A stretch of DNA of 9,046 nucleotides from Nocardioidaceae bacterium (lineage in GTDB: Bacteria; Actinomycetota; Actinomycetes; Propionibacteriales; Nocardioidaceae), in the NCBI GenBank assembly GCA_020438665.1, contig JAGQUE010000619.1, positions 1 to 9,046 on the forward strand, read 5' to 3'. Positions 1 to 6,530 of this stretch are shown here, piece by piece; position 1 is the first letter of the stretch, and each line of letters opens with the position of its first letter. The notes beneath the pieces were generated by a model that saw only the letters and a list, made by a program, of their open reading frames with translations, was not told where the DNA came from and did no database searches. The translations under genes were made by a program, and so were the position numbers.

Positions 1-1297
1 CCATGCCGGCGCCGAGCATGCCGAACTTGTAGGTCGACAAGTTGGTCCGGGGGACGTCGGCGGAGTGGTGGAAGTTCGACCATACGACCGTGTTGCCGCC
101 GTCGAAGACCCACACCGTGTCCTCGGGCATGACCCGCTGGGCGGTGCTGGGCACGAGTCCCGGGTGCACCGGCGACCCCGGCTTGAGCGCCTTGGAGAGC
201 TTGGCCCGCTCGTCGGCGATGCGGCCCCGCCAGCCCTGCAGCCGGTCGCGCCGGGCGGCCAGACCCGGTACGGTCATCCGCTCCACGGCGTCGGCGAGAG
301 CGCGGAGCGCCTCGCGGGCGTCGGCCAGGATCGCCAGGGTGACTGGCTTGTTCACCCCGAGGCGCTCGTCGTCGACATCGATCTGGATGGTGCGCTGCAG
401 CGCCGGTGGCGCCCAGTTGGGTGCCTTCCCCCACCAGTCGGTCTCCCCGAGCCGGCTGCCGACCACGAGGGCGACGTCCGCGGCGTTGCGCACCTCGTCG
501 GTGATCGTCAGGGCCGTCATGGGGATCGACTCGGGTCGGGTCTCCGACAGGGCGCCGCGCGCCGCCCAGCTCGTGGTGACCGGAGCGGCCAGCAGACCCG
601 CCAGCCTGGCCAGCTCGGCCTCCGCGCCGGCGTGGTAGACCCCCGACCCGGCGTGGATCATCGGCCACTCGGCGTCGACGAGCATCCGGGCGGCCCGGTC
701 GACGAGCACGGGGTCGGCCTGCAGCGGCGTCGTACGGCGGTAGGACTCCGGCGCCCGTACGGCGTCGGCGTCGAGGCCGGTCGGCTGGTTGACGATGTTC
801 TCGGGGATGTCGACGTGGACGACCCCGGGGCGGCCGGTGAAGCTGATGCGCAGCGCCCGGCGCAGGATCTCGGGAAGGCGGTCGGCGCTCGGCACGTGGC
901 ACGACCACTTGGTCATCGGGGCCGTCACGGCGGTCTGGTCGAAGTTCTGATAGGCCCCGCCGCGGTCGGGGTGCGTGATGCCGACCCGGCGGCCGCTGGT
1001 GATGAGCAGGATGCGGTTCCCCTCGCCCTGCTCGACCGCGACGCCGGGCAGGACGTTCGCGACCCCCGGGCCGTTGGACGCCATGCACACCCCGAGCCGT
1101 CCGGTCAGTCGCGCGTAGGCGCCGGCCATGTGGGCGGCGGCGGCTTCGTGTCGCGGTGAGTGCAGGCCGATGCCCTCGTCGGCCAGCGCTCGGTAGAGAC
1201 CGAAATAGGTGCCGTCGATGATGCCGAACATGTGCTCGACACCCTCGGTCGCCAGCATCTTCGCGATCAGCTGACCTCCGGTCAGGCCCTTGGCCAT
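1..1297 (-). CDS. ThDP-dependent enzyme, acetolactate synthase-like (3' end cut by window edge)
   Basis: The visible 432 codons read as a thiamine-diphosphate enzyme of the IlvB/benzoylformate decarboxylase superfamily. The N-terminal Pyr domain (about residues 1-170) has the pattern expected around the catalytic glutamate, SPRHEAAAAHMA with Glu51, then a variant of the family SGPG-x-TN loop (ASNGPGVANVL) and a GGAYQNFDQ segment. The central domain follows, with VVGSRLGETDWW and TIQIDVDDERLGVN resembling its nucleotide-fold strands. The visible part ends at the start of the PP domain (VFDGGNTVVW, then KFGMLGAGM). The GDG-x(n)-N cofactor motif would lie beyond the left edge, so it cannot be checked. 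The ATG at 1297 is supported by an AGGAGGAG-type ribosome site at about 1301-1310. Members form C-C bonds from 2-oxoacids or cleave such compounds, but the substrate here cannot be assigned. The divergent PucR-type gene suggests catabolic, inducer-controlled expression (inference). Confidence 0.85.
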   Translation of the reverse strand, partial: MAKGLTGGQLIAKMLATEGVEHMFGIIDGTYFGLYRALADEGIGLHSPRHEAAAAHMAGAYARLTGRLGVCMASNGPGVANVLPGVAVEQGEGNRILLITSGRRVGITHPDRGGAYQNFDQTAVTAPMTKWSCHVPSADRLPEILRRALRISFTGRPGVVHVDIPENIVNQPTGLDADAVRAPESYRRTTPLQADPVLVDRAARMLVDAEWPMIHAGSGVYHAGAEAELARLAGLLAAPVTTSWAARGALSETRPESIPMTALTITDEVRNAADVALVVGSRLGETDWWGKAPNWAPPALQRTIQIDVDDERLGVNKPVTLAILADAREALRALADAVERMTVPGLAARRDRLQGWRGRIADERAKLSKALKPGSPVHPGLVPSTAQRVMPEDTVWVFDGGNTVVWSNFHHSADVPRTNLSTYKFGMLGAGM

Positions 1298-1308
1298 GGC
1301 TCCTCCTC

Positions 1309-1326
1309 TTGTGGCTGTCCCCACAA
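1309..1326. promoter_or_regulatory. Palindrome TTGTGG-N6-CCACAA, candidate operator of the ThDP gene
   Basis: Perfect 6-bp inverted repeat just upstream of the ribosome site of the minus-strand ThDP gene. A possible -10 box for that gene (TAAGTT on the minus strand, 1325-1330) overlaps its upstream edge, so a bound protein would sit at the transcription start. It shares half-sites with a second palindrome at 1383-1398. The obvious candidate binder is the adjacent PucR-type regulator; this is inferred from position. Confidence 0.5.
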
Positions 1327-1382
1327 CTTAGAGGCGGCTCACGGCGCTCGTCCTGTGCGTGACCCCAGAGTGCGCCCTTCCG

Positions 1383-1398
1383 TTGTGGCCGATCACAA
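1383..1398. promoter_or_regulatory. Palindrome TTGTG-N6-CACAA, candidate operator of the pucR-like gene
   Basis: The second TTGTG/CACAA palindrome of the divergent region ends 14 bp before the pucR-like ATG, where it would cover that gene's promoter. Its centre is 73 bp from the centre of the first palindrome, close to seven helical turns. The two sites could therefore be bound cooperatively on one face of the DNA. Autoregulation is an inference. Confidence 0.45.
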
Positions 1399-1412
1399 TC
1401 CACACTGGTGCG

Positions 1413-2519
1413 ATGTCGGACTGGGACCAGATCGCCGATCTCATCGAGCGGGTGGTCGCCGCCCCCGACCTCATCGACGAGGTGGTCGAGGAGGTGCGCG
1501 CCTCGATCCGGGAGGTCGCCGGCCTCGACGCCTCCGACGTCGCCGGTCACACCCGTGCCCTGCTCGCTGCCGCCACCCGGTCGATCGCCTCCCGGCGGGG
1601 TCCGACGGAGGCGGAGCTGTCGTTCGTCGAGGACCTCGCCGTCACCCGCGCGCGCCAGGGGGTGCCCATCCACGCGGTCCTCTCCGCGATCCACGTCGCC
1701 GAGCGCCGGATCTGGGCGCGGGCCAAGGTCGTAGCGGCCCGAAGCGGGGTCGACCCGGGGCTGGTGCTGGACGCGCGGGAGCTATACGACGACTGGGCCC
1801 AGGAGGTGCGGGGGCGGCTGCTGCGAGCCCACCGGTCGGCCGAGGCCTCGCACGGCGCGGGGGACAAGGACGCCGACGCGGTGCGCCGCCTGCTCGAGGG
1901 GGGATCCGTGGCGTCGCTGGCCGCTGCCGCGGCGGGTCTGCCCGCCACGGGCCTGCACGTGCTGGTGTCCCCACATCCCGACCGGGCCGGCGTCGCGAGC
2001 GCCGTACGCCGCGCCGGCGTGGGGGTGGTCGCCGACACGCCGGCCGAGACCGTCGCCGTCGTACGTCGCGTCCCGGCCGGGCTGCGCAGCGGCGCCGGCC
2101 CCGTGGGCCTGGCCGGCCCGGGCACCCCGGAGGAGGTGGGGAACCTGCGCCGGCACGCGGCGGCGGCGGCCCGTGCGGCGCAGGCGCGCGGACGCTCCGG
2201 CTGCGTCGACGTGGCCGAGGTCGCCACCCTCACAGCCCAGCAGGACAGGGGCGACCTGGCAGCGCTGCTCGTCGAGCGCCACGCCCCGGCCGTGGACGGG
2301 CTGGGGCGGCTCGCGGGCCACACGGTGGCCACCGTCCGTGCCTGGCTGGAGTGCGGCTGCGACGCGCAGCGCACCGCGGAGCGTGAGTTCGTCCACCCCA
2401 ACACCGTGCGCAACCGGGTCAACACGCTCACGGGCGTCACCGGGCTCGACCCCCGCGACCCCTTCGAGGCGGTCGACCTGTGGTGGTTGTGTGTCAGCTG
2501 GCAGGAGCGTCGCACGTGA
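1413..2519 (+). CDS. PucR/CdaR-family transcriptional regulator
   Basis: A 368-aa regulator with the usual architecture of the PucR C-terminal HTH family. The first ~140 residues form a helical region with a segment (TRARQGVPIHAVLSAIHVAE) like the RsbRD N-terminal domain found in many actinobacterial PucR proteins. A variable, Ala/Gly-rich middle follows. The C-terminus (about 290-368) matches the PucR HTH: LAGHTVATVRAWLECG, then RTAEREFVHPNTVRNRV, then TGLDPRDP. The ATG at 1413 is preferred because the helical domain begins there; an in-frame GTG at 1359 would add 18 residues running through the operator-like palindrome. No clear Shine-Dalgarno site precedes it. The gene is divergent from the ThDP enzyme gene, and such regulators usually control a neighbouring catabolic gene. 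The effector is unknown. Confidence 0.85.
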   Translation: MSDWDQIADLIERVVAAPDLIDEVVEEVRASIREVAGLDASDVAGHTRALLAAATRSIASRRGPTEAELSFVEDLAVTRARQGVPIHAVLSAIHVAERRIWARAKVVAARSGVDPGLVLDARELYDDWAQEVRGRLLRAHRSAEASHGAGDKDADAVRRLLEGGSVASLAAAAAGLPATGLHVLVSPHPDRAGVASAVRRAGVGVVADTPAETVAVVRRVPAGLRSGAGPVGLAGPGTPEEVGNLRRHAAAAARAAQARGRSGCVDVAEVATLTAQQDRGDLAALLVERHAPAVDGLGRLAGHTVATVRAWLECGCDAQRTAEREFVHPNTVRNRVNTLTGVTGLDPRDPFEAVDLWWLCVSWQERRT

Positions 2520-2580
2520 GCCCGCCGGGGCCGATGACACCTAAAGCATCAGCCGAGGACGTCACCACCTCAGGCACCGT

Positions 2581-2781
2581 TCAGTCGGAGCTCTGGGGAG
2601 CCACGGCCGCCTCCTGCTCGCCGCGACCGATGGTGGGCCACATCTTCTCGATCTCGGCGTTCAGCTCGGCGCCGAGGAGCACCGCCATGCTGGACATAGA
2701 CAGCCAGAGAACGACCGCGATCGGCAGAAGCCACAAGACCCGACCTCCTCGCGATGAGGAGTGCCGGGTCTTGCGGACCAT
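2581..2781 (-). pseudogene. 3' remnant of a YihY/BrkB-family membrane protein gene
   Basis: A 66-codon minus-strand frame. Its second half, from IAVVLWLSMSSM through VLLGAELNAEIEK, matches the last transmembrane helix and the conserved GAE-x-NAE motif that ends YihY/BrkB family proteins, which normally have about 280-400 residues and six membrane helices. The first ~13 residues (MVRKTRHSSSRGG) do not fit the family and are encoded by one arm of a long hairpin (2734-2773). The rest of the gene is absent: an in-frame stop at 2839-2841 lies within the repeat that bounds the element. The simplest reading is that a deletion removed the 5' part. A genuine small one-helix protein is possible but less likely. 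Confidence 0.5.
2734..2773. terminator. Long hairpin, possible transcription terminator
   Basis: CAAGACCCG (2734-2742) pairs with CGGGTCTTG (2765-2773), and CTCCTC (2745-2750) pairs with GAGGAG (2756-2761) around a 5-nt loop. There is no strong T-tract on either side, so termination is likely but not certain. It lies 215 bp downstream of the pucR-like stop, at the point where similarity of the YihY/BrkB remnant begins. Confidence 0.45.
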
Positions 2782-2837
2782 CTGCGGACTACCGAGCCAG
2801 CGAAACGACCTTTGCGATGGTCGGCGGCCCCGAAGAC

Positions 2838-2852
2838 ATCAGATGTCGTAGT
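2838..2852. repeat. attL candidate, 15-bp direct repeat ATCAGATGTCGTAGT
   Basis: Identical to 9032-9046; the base to its left differs (C here, A at the other copy). It lies 41 bp beyond the stop codon of abiEii, the outermost left-arm gene. On the minus strand it reads TAC GAC ATC TGA in one frame, which would suit an insertion at the 3' end of a coding gene. Confidence 0.65.
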
Positions 2853-2870
2853 TCTGACCGCACATGCGGC

Positions 2871-2881
2871 CTGACCTGCGC
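2871..2881 (+). repeat. CTGACCTGCGC, possible arm-type recombinase site (left)
   Basis: This 11-mer recurs at 8873-8883, and its first ten bases recur inverted at 8979-8988. All three copies lie near the element ends. Integrase or excisionase arm sites are a possible explanation. Chance is also possible for a GC-rich 10-11-mer. Confidence 0.3.
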
Positions 2882-2893
2882 AGACGCTGGCTC

Positions 2894-3868
2894 CTAGGAC
2901 TCCGGGGCCGCGGTGGGGCCGCTCGTCGTCGGGTCCCAGTCCAGGTTCCGGGGGTCCCACGTGGCCGGGTTCGAGCTCTTCTCCAGGGCCGGGTCCACCA
3001 GGGACGCGACCAGCGCGGCTGCCGCGGCTGTCGTCAGCGACTCGGCCATCGGCACGCCTTTCGCCGTGGTCGGGTAGGTTCGCGCCCAGTCGCTCGGGAT
3101 GTCGAAGTGCGTGAAGGTGTCGATCCTGCTGATCGCTCGCTTGGTAGAGATCGCGATCCGGAGCTCGTCGCGATCCACAGTCTGGGTGTGAGCGAGGAGC
3201 ACCAGGTCGACCAGGTCCTTGACCCGGCTGCTGCGTTTGCCGCCTGGGTAGTTGGTGTCCATGGTCGCGCAGACCTTGTCGGCGATTTGGTCGGCAACCG
3301 GGTAGAGCCGATAGGGGTGCGTGATCAGCGGTCGGCGGAGTTGGAGCCGGTTCGCCGGCTCGACGACTTCTGGCCGGCCGACCGGGGAGGGTCCCACGGC
3401 GACGTCGACGACGACGGTGTCGACCTGGGTGTCGTGGTCGACGTCGATGCAGGCGAAGACGTAGCGACGGGTGGCCAAGCCTGGCTGATTGTCGCCGAGT
3501 CCGGTGGGAGTGGTGCGGATGAGTCGGAACGTGAGGTGGTCGCCGAGGTCGACGGCTACCAGTTCGGTGAGGGCGCGCTCGGCCTCGGCCAGGTCGGACG
3601 CGTGTTGGGCAGCGAGGTCCACGTCCTTGGTGGTCCGCGATCGCGGTACGCGAGCGAGCATGCTCATGCCGCCCTTGAGCAGCCACTCTGACTGGTCGCC
3701 GTCAGCGAAGACGCGGGAGAGGAATCGGTCGTACCGGGCCTGCCGGATTTGTGCGTCGACGGTCGCGGCGCTGACTCCCGGCCCGGCTTGTTGTGCGGCC
3801 TTCTTGGCAGCGTCCTTGATCGCCAGCTCGAGAGACTGCCAGTCGCGGTAGCCCTCTTGGTCAGCCAT
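2894..3868 (-). CDS. abiEii: Type IV toxin AbiEii, nucleotidyltransferase family
   Basis: A 324-aa protein with the ordered motifs of AbiEii/AbiGii nucleotidyltransferase toxins (DNA polymerase beta-like fold). It has LKGGMSMLARVPRSRTTKDVDL (key residues Lys65-Gly66-Gly67, Asp82 and Asp84) and DVAVG around 155-159. The IADKVCATM segment carries Lys198, and RVKDLVDLVLLA carries Asp218 and Asp221. Known relatives transfer nucleotides to target RNA (tRNA 3' ends in studied homologues) and arrest growth, causing phage abortive infection and stabilising mobile DNA. All expected catalytic residues are present, so the toxin looks intact. The ATG overlaps the end of abiEi by 8 bp (ATGGCTGA), so the two are translated together. 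The last ~25 residues are low-complexity (Pro/Asp/Ser/Thr). Confidence 0.9.
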   Translation of the reverse strand: MADQEGYRDWQSLELAIKDAAKKAAQQAGPGVSAATVDAQIRQARYDRFLSRVFADGDQSEWLLKGGMSMLARVPRSRTTKDVDLAAQHASDLAEAERALTELVAVDLGDHLTFRLIRTTPTGLGDNQPGLATRRYVFACIDVDHDTQVDTVVVDVAVGPSPVGRPEVVEPANRLQLRRPLITHPYRLYPVADQIADKVCATMDTNYPGGKRSSRVKDLVDLVLLAHTQTVDRDELRIAISTKRAISRIDTFTHFDIPSDWARTYPTTAKGVPMAESLTTAAAAALVASLVDPALEKSSNPATWDPRNLDWDPTTSGPTAAPES

Positions 3869-4517
3869 CGACCCATCCTTCGGGGTGGACCCCGGCGAGG
3901 TCGAACAGGTCCTTGGCCATGGAGCGGCCGTCCGTCCGACGGTGCTTTGCGGCGGGGGAGAGGTAGTCGATGAGAAGGTCGGTGGCCACGAGCTTGTCCG
4001 TGCGCAACGCGTCGCGCACGGCGTTGGCCACGAGGGACAGGTCGGTGCCGAGCTCGACCAGGTCGGCGATGGTGCGCTCGACGGTGAGGGTCGGGAGGCC
4101 GTTGACCGGGACCACCTCCATCCGTTCGAGGTGGCGGACCCGCAGGCGGACACCGGGCAGCCGGGTGCCCTTGCGCGCCGGGACCATGAAGTCGAAGCCG
4201 TCGAGGAAGAAGTCGCCGATCTCGTGCGCCACCGCAGCCGTGATGCCGGCGGCCACGACCGAGGGGACACCCGTGTCTGTTCGTGGTGTCGTCGCACCTC
4301 CGAGGGCGAGCCAGGTGGCGTAGATCGGTTCGTGCTCCTGCGCGGGAGCGCCAGCCAGCCGATAGACGCCCTGGGCGACTCGCACGAGCGCACCAGAGGT
4401 CGTCATCCGCGAGAGGACCTTACGTGGCACCCCGTTGGCCTCGGCCTGGGCGGTCGTGAACATGCCCCAACGCCGCTCGGCGATGGCGGCGAGTCGAGCG
4501 ACGGTCGAGTCGGCCAT
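3861..4517 (-). CDS. abiEi: Type IV antitoxin AbiEi, autorepressor
   Basis: A 218-aa protein with the two-part layout of AbiEi antitoxins. An N-terminal winged-helix domain (about residues 1-55) contains TTAQAEANGVPRKVLSRM and LVRVAQGVYRL. A C-terminal domain follows, with GVRLRVRHLERMEVVPVNG, then TLTVERTIADLVE. AbiEi proteins neutralise AbiEii and bind inverted repeats at their own promoter; here a suitable 22-bp palindrome lies at 4526-4547. The start at 4517 is chosen over in-frame ATG 4526 and TTG 4547 because a TACAAT -10 box ends 7 bp before it. The mRNA therefore probably begins at or next to this ATG, and the upstream starts would lie within the promoter. abiEi is the promoter-proximal gene of the abiEi-abiEii operon. 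Confidence 0.88.
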   Translation of the reverse strand: MADSTVARLAAIAERRWGMFTTAQAEANGVPRKVLSRMTTSGALVRVAQGVYRLAGAPAQEHEPIYATWLALGGATTPRTDTGVPSVVAAGITAAVAHEIGDFFLDGFDFMVPARKGTRLPGVRLRVRHLERMEVVPVNGLPTLTVERTIADLVELGTDLSLVANAVRDALRTDKLVATDLLIDYLSPAAKHRRTDGRSMAKDLFDLAGVHPEGWVDG

Positions 4518-4524
4518 GGCAACC

Positions 4525-4530
4525 ATTGTA
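4525..4530 (-). promoter_or_regulatory. -10 box TACAAT of the abiE operon (leaderless)
   Basis: On the minus strand TACAAT is followed by seven bases and then the abiEi ATG, the spacing typical of leaderless actinobacterial transcripts. No ribosome site is present before this ATG, which agrees. A good -35 hexamer is not evident at 17 bp, so the promoter may rely mainly on the -10 box. Confidence 0.55.
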
Positions 4531-4547
4531 CCCAAAAATGGGACCAA
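4526..4547. promoter_or_regulatory. Candidate AbiEi operator, 22-bp imperfect palindrome
   Basis: Half-sites TTGTACCC (4526-4533) and GGGACCAA (4540-4547) flank a 6-bp A/T-rich centre. Six of eight positions pair. It covers the -10 region and spacer of the abiE promoter, so a bound AbiEi would block RNA polymerase, as known for studied AbiE systems. The local A/T richness stands out from the surrounding GC-rich DNA. Confidence 0.55.
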
Positions 4548-4611
4548 ATGTTGTTCCAGATCGCGTGCCGCGGTCGGGACCCCTCAACCAAGATCACCGT
4601 CGATCTGCTGG

Positions 4612-5919
4612 TCATCGGCCGTCGTCAAGGTCACGCTGCTCTTCGACATCCTGCGCCTCGTCCTCCAGCTCTCCCTGCGGCTCGTGCTCTTCGTCTTCGA
4701 CGTCCTGCTCACCCTGATTGTCGGGTTCCGTTCTCCCGAAGACCGCGTTCACCCCACGCTTGGTCCGCTCGGAGCTGTCCTCGACGAGGTGGGTGTAGGT
4801 GCGCAGCGTGAAGCCGGGGTCGGCGTGGCCGAGGTACTCGCTCAGCGCTTTGATCGACTCGCCCTCGTGCAGGACGGTGCTGGCGTAGAAGTGCCTCAAC
4901 GCATGGCAGCCGTTCTCCCGGATCGGTTCGACGCCGGCCCGAGTGAGGGCCGGCTTCCACAGGAAAGTGTTGACGTAGTTGCGGTTCAGCGCCTTCCTCT
5001 CGCGTGAGTAGAGGAGCAGGGTGAACGTCCTCCGCTTGCCGTCGCTCTTCTCCCACGGCAGCGTGACCTCGACAGGTGGACGGGCGGTCATGTGGGCGGC
5101 GATGGCGTCGAGAACGGCGCCGGGAAGCGGGACTTCGCGGACCTTCCGGCCCTTCGGCAGTGCGAAGATCTGGGTGTTGCCGTAGAGCAGCTTGACCTGG
5201 CGTCGGACATGGACCTCGCCTCGTTCGACGTCGATGTCCTCGGCCGAGAGGCCGAAGATCTCGCCTTGGCGCAGTCCGAGCCCCGCACCCAACCACACGA
5301 TGAGCCGGTAGGCGTCGGGCAGTTCATCGCGCACCGCTAGGACGCGGTCCTTCGGCCACGGAACGACCTTGTGGTGGCCGCGCCGTGGCCGACGTACCGA
5401 CCGCGCCCGACAGGGGTTCGCGATGATGAGGGAGTCGTCGACCGCGGCTGTGAAGACTGTGGAGACGTTGGCGAAGATGACCTGACGGTACGTCGGCGCC
5501 AGGTGGCTGAGCGCGCGCAGCCAACCCTGGATGGTCGAGGGCTGAACCTCGTTGAGGTACCGCTTCCCGAGCAACGGGAAGGCGTGCAGACGCAGGCGGA
5601 GCTCGACCGCTTCGCGGGTCCCCTCATCGAAGGTCTGGGCCTCCAGCCACCGCTTCGCGAAGACCTCGAAGAGCACCTTGCCGGCGTCGGGGTCGACGTA
5701 CTGCCCTCGCACGAGGTCGGCCGACACGGTCGCAGCGAAGCGGTCGGCCTCCACCTTCCGCTTCTCCAGCCAGTCGCGGACTTCGGCGGGGTCGAAACGC
5801 AAGTAGCGCCCCACCTTGATCGGCGGCGGACCGGTGCCCTTGTGGTTCCACTGGTACACAGTCGCGACCGGAACGGCGACCACCTCGGCGAGTTCTTCGA
5901 CGCTCATGAGCTTCTCCAT
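4612..5919 (-). CDS. int: Tyrosine recombinase (integrase) with N-terminal excisionase-like HTH
   Basis: A 435-aa site-specific recombinase. Residues 1-55 form an HTH of the excisionase/MerR-like type (SVEELAEVVAVPVATVYQWN, then PPPIKVGRYLRFDPAEVRDWL) in place of the AP2-like arm-binding domain common in such integrases. Residues ~80-175 are the core-binding domain. Residues ~190-385 are the catalytic domain, with all expected residues visible: Arg217 (GLRQGEI), Lys256 (LPKGRKVREVPL), His339 and Arg342 (HALRH), His365 (LGHAD) and nucleophile Tyr375 (RTYTHL). The last ~35 residues are strongly acidic. The ATG has a GGAGG site 6 bp upstream inside the xis gene and lies one base past the xis stop, indicating coupled expression. 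It probably integrates and excises this element at the 15-bp repeats. Confidence 0.93.
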   Translation of the reverse strand: MEKLMSVEELAEVVAVPVATVYQWNHKGTGPPPIKVGRYLRFDPAEVRDWLEKRKVEADRFAATVSADLVRGQYVDPDAGKVLFEVFAKRWLEAQTFDEGTREAVELRLRLHAFPLLGKRYLNEVQPSTIQGWLRALSHLAPTYRQVIFANVSTVFTAAVDDSLIIANPCRARSVRRPRRGHHKVVPWPKDRVLAVRDELPDAYRLIVWLGAGLGLRQGEIFGLSAEDIDVERGEVHVRRQVKLLYGNTQIFALPKGRKVREVPLPGAVLDAIAAHMTARPPVEVTLPWEKSDGKRRTFTLLLYSRERKALNRNYVNTFLWKPALTRAGVEPIRENGCHALRHFYASTVLHEGESIKALSEYLGHADPGFTLRTYTHLVEDSSERTKRGVNAVFGRTEPDNQGEQDVEDEEHEPQGELEDEAQDVEEQRDLDDGR

Positions 5920-5920
5920 C

Positions 5921-6127
5921 TCAGTCCTCCGGAGGTTCGCCTTCTCGGTGGGCGTCGATCCATCGATCGAGGGCGCTGAGGCGGTACCTCACGCACCGCC
6001 CGATCTTGATCGGCGGTGGCATCGTCCATGGGGCCCGCGACCGCTTTGTCGTGAACGTCGACGCCGACATCGCGACGTACTCGGCCGCCTGCGCCGTGGT
6101 CAGCAGGCGGTCGCCGAAGTTGTCCAT
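5921..6127 (-). CDS. Excisionase-like small HTH protein
   Basis: A 68-aa protein with a single HTH of the excisionase/AlpA type: LLTTAQAAEYVAMSASTF as helices one and two, then PPPIKIGRCVRYRLSALDRWID as the wing and last helix. It resembles the first 55 residues of the downstream integrase, sharing PPPIK-x-GR in protein and a near-identical stretch in DNA. An AGGAGG site lies 5-10 bp before the ATG at 6127. The stop (TGA, 5921-5923) is one base from the integrase ATG, forming a two-gene module. Such proteins bend DNA to favour excision and may also repress their own operon. Confidence 0.85.
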   Translation of the reverse strand: MDNFGDRLLTTAQAAEYVAMSASTFTTKRSRAPWTMPPPIKIGRCVRYRLSALDRWIDAHREGEPPED

Positions 6128-6320
6128 CAAGGTCCTCCTGTTGTCATCGGCTCTGGACCCCTTCAAGCGCGCGGAGGCAGCCGAAAGGACACATCCTGCG
6201 CAACCGACGGCGGCCGGGCCGGTCGGCAGGGGGCGCTGTGGAGAACGCAGCCCGGCCCGTGGGCTGTGGGCGCGGAGGGAAGGATCGGAGGAACAGCAAG
6301 ACGCGACAGAAAGGGGAAGC
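6128..6320. promoter_or_regulatory. Divergent control region between the xis-int operon and the third HTH gene
   Basis: A 193-bp non-coding gap that must hold both divergent promoters. No convincing -10/-35 pair is visible. An inverted repeat CAGCCC (6248-6253) / GGGCTG (6261-6266) is the clearest symmetrical element and a possible operator for one of the flanking HTH proteins. The function is inferred only from gene orientation. Confidence 0.35.
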
Positions 6321-6509
6321 ATGGACATCCAGCTGCTCAAGCTCGAGGAGGTGATGGCCAGGCTCGCGATCGGCCAGACCCACCTCTACTCGCTGCTCGG
6401 CCGTGGCGACCTCGAATCGGTCAAGATCGGCCGGAGCCGTCGAGTGCGCGCCGACGCGCTCGAGCGCTTCATCCAGGAGCGGACGACCACCTCCCTTGCT
6501 GGGGGTTGA
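6321..6509 (+). CDS. Small excisionase-family HTH DNA-binding protein
   Basis: A 62-aa protein with LLKLEEVMARLAIGQTHLYSLL followed by GDLESVKIGRSRRVRADALERFIQE, the HTH and wing of the excisionase DNA-binding family. It is the third domain of this kind in the element, after the xis-like protein and the integrase N-terminus, but is transcribed in the opposite direction. AAGGGGA lies just upstream of the ATG as a ribosome site. It could be a second directionality factor or a regulator choosing between the left (int/AbiE) and right arms. Two palindromic hairpins follow directly, which may be its binding sites or its terminator. Confidence 0.8.
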   Translation: MDIQLLKLEEVMARLAIGQTHLYSLLGRGDLESVKIGRSRRVRADALERFIQERTTTSLAGG

Positions 6510-6530
6510 ACAAGGCTGCTCGTCGACGAT

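Noticed and set aside
65..2386. Long plus-strand open frames through the ThDP gene and into the pucR region (364 and 408 codons)
   Set aside because: They are Arg/Gly/Pro-rich frames typical of the opposite or shifted strand of GC-rich genes, with no recognisable domain, and overlap well-supported genes.
1547..2540. Minus-strand frames antisense to the pucR-like gene
   Set aside because: Low-complexity Ser/Ala/Arg/Pro composition; the plus frame has a clear PucR HTH.
2661..3686. A 341-codon minus frame crossing the left repeat
   Set aside because: It overlaps abiEii in another frame, is Arg/His-rich without a domain, and crosses the element boundary.
3885..5979. Plus-strand frames opposite abiEi and int (308, 190, 202 codons)
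   Set aside because: Antisense shadows; the minus strand carries complete AbiEi and recombinase motifs.
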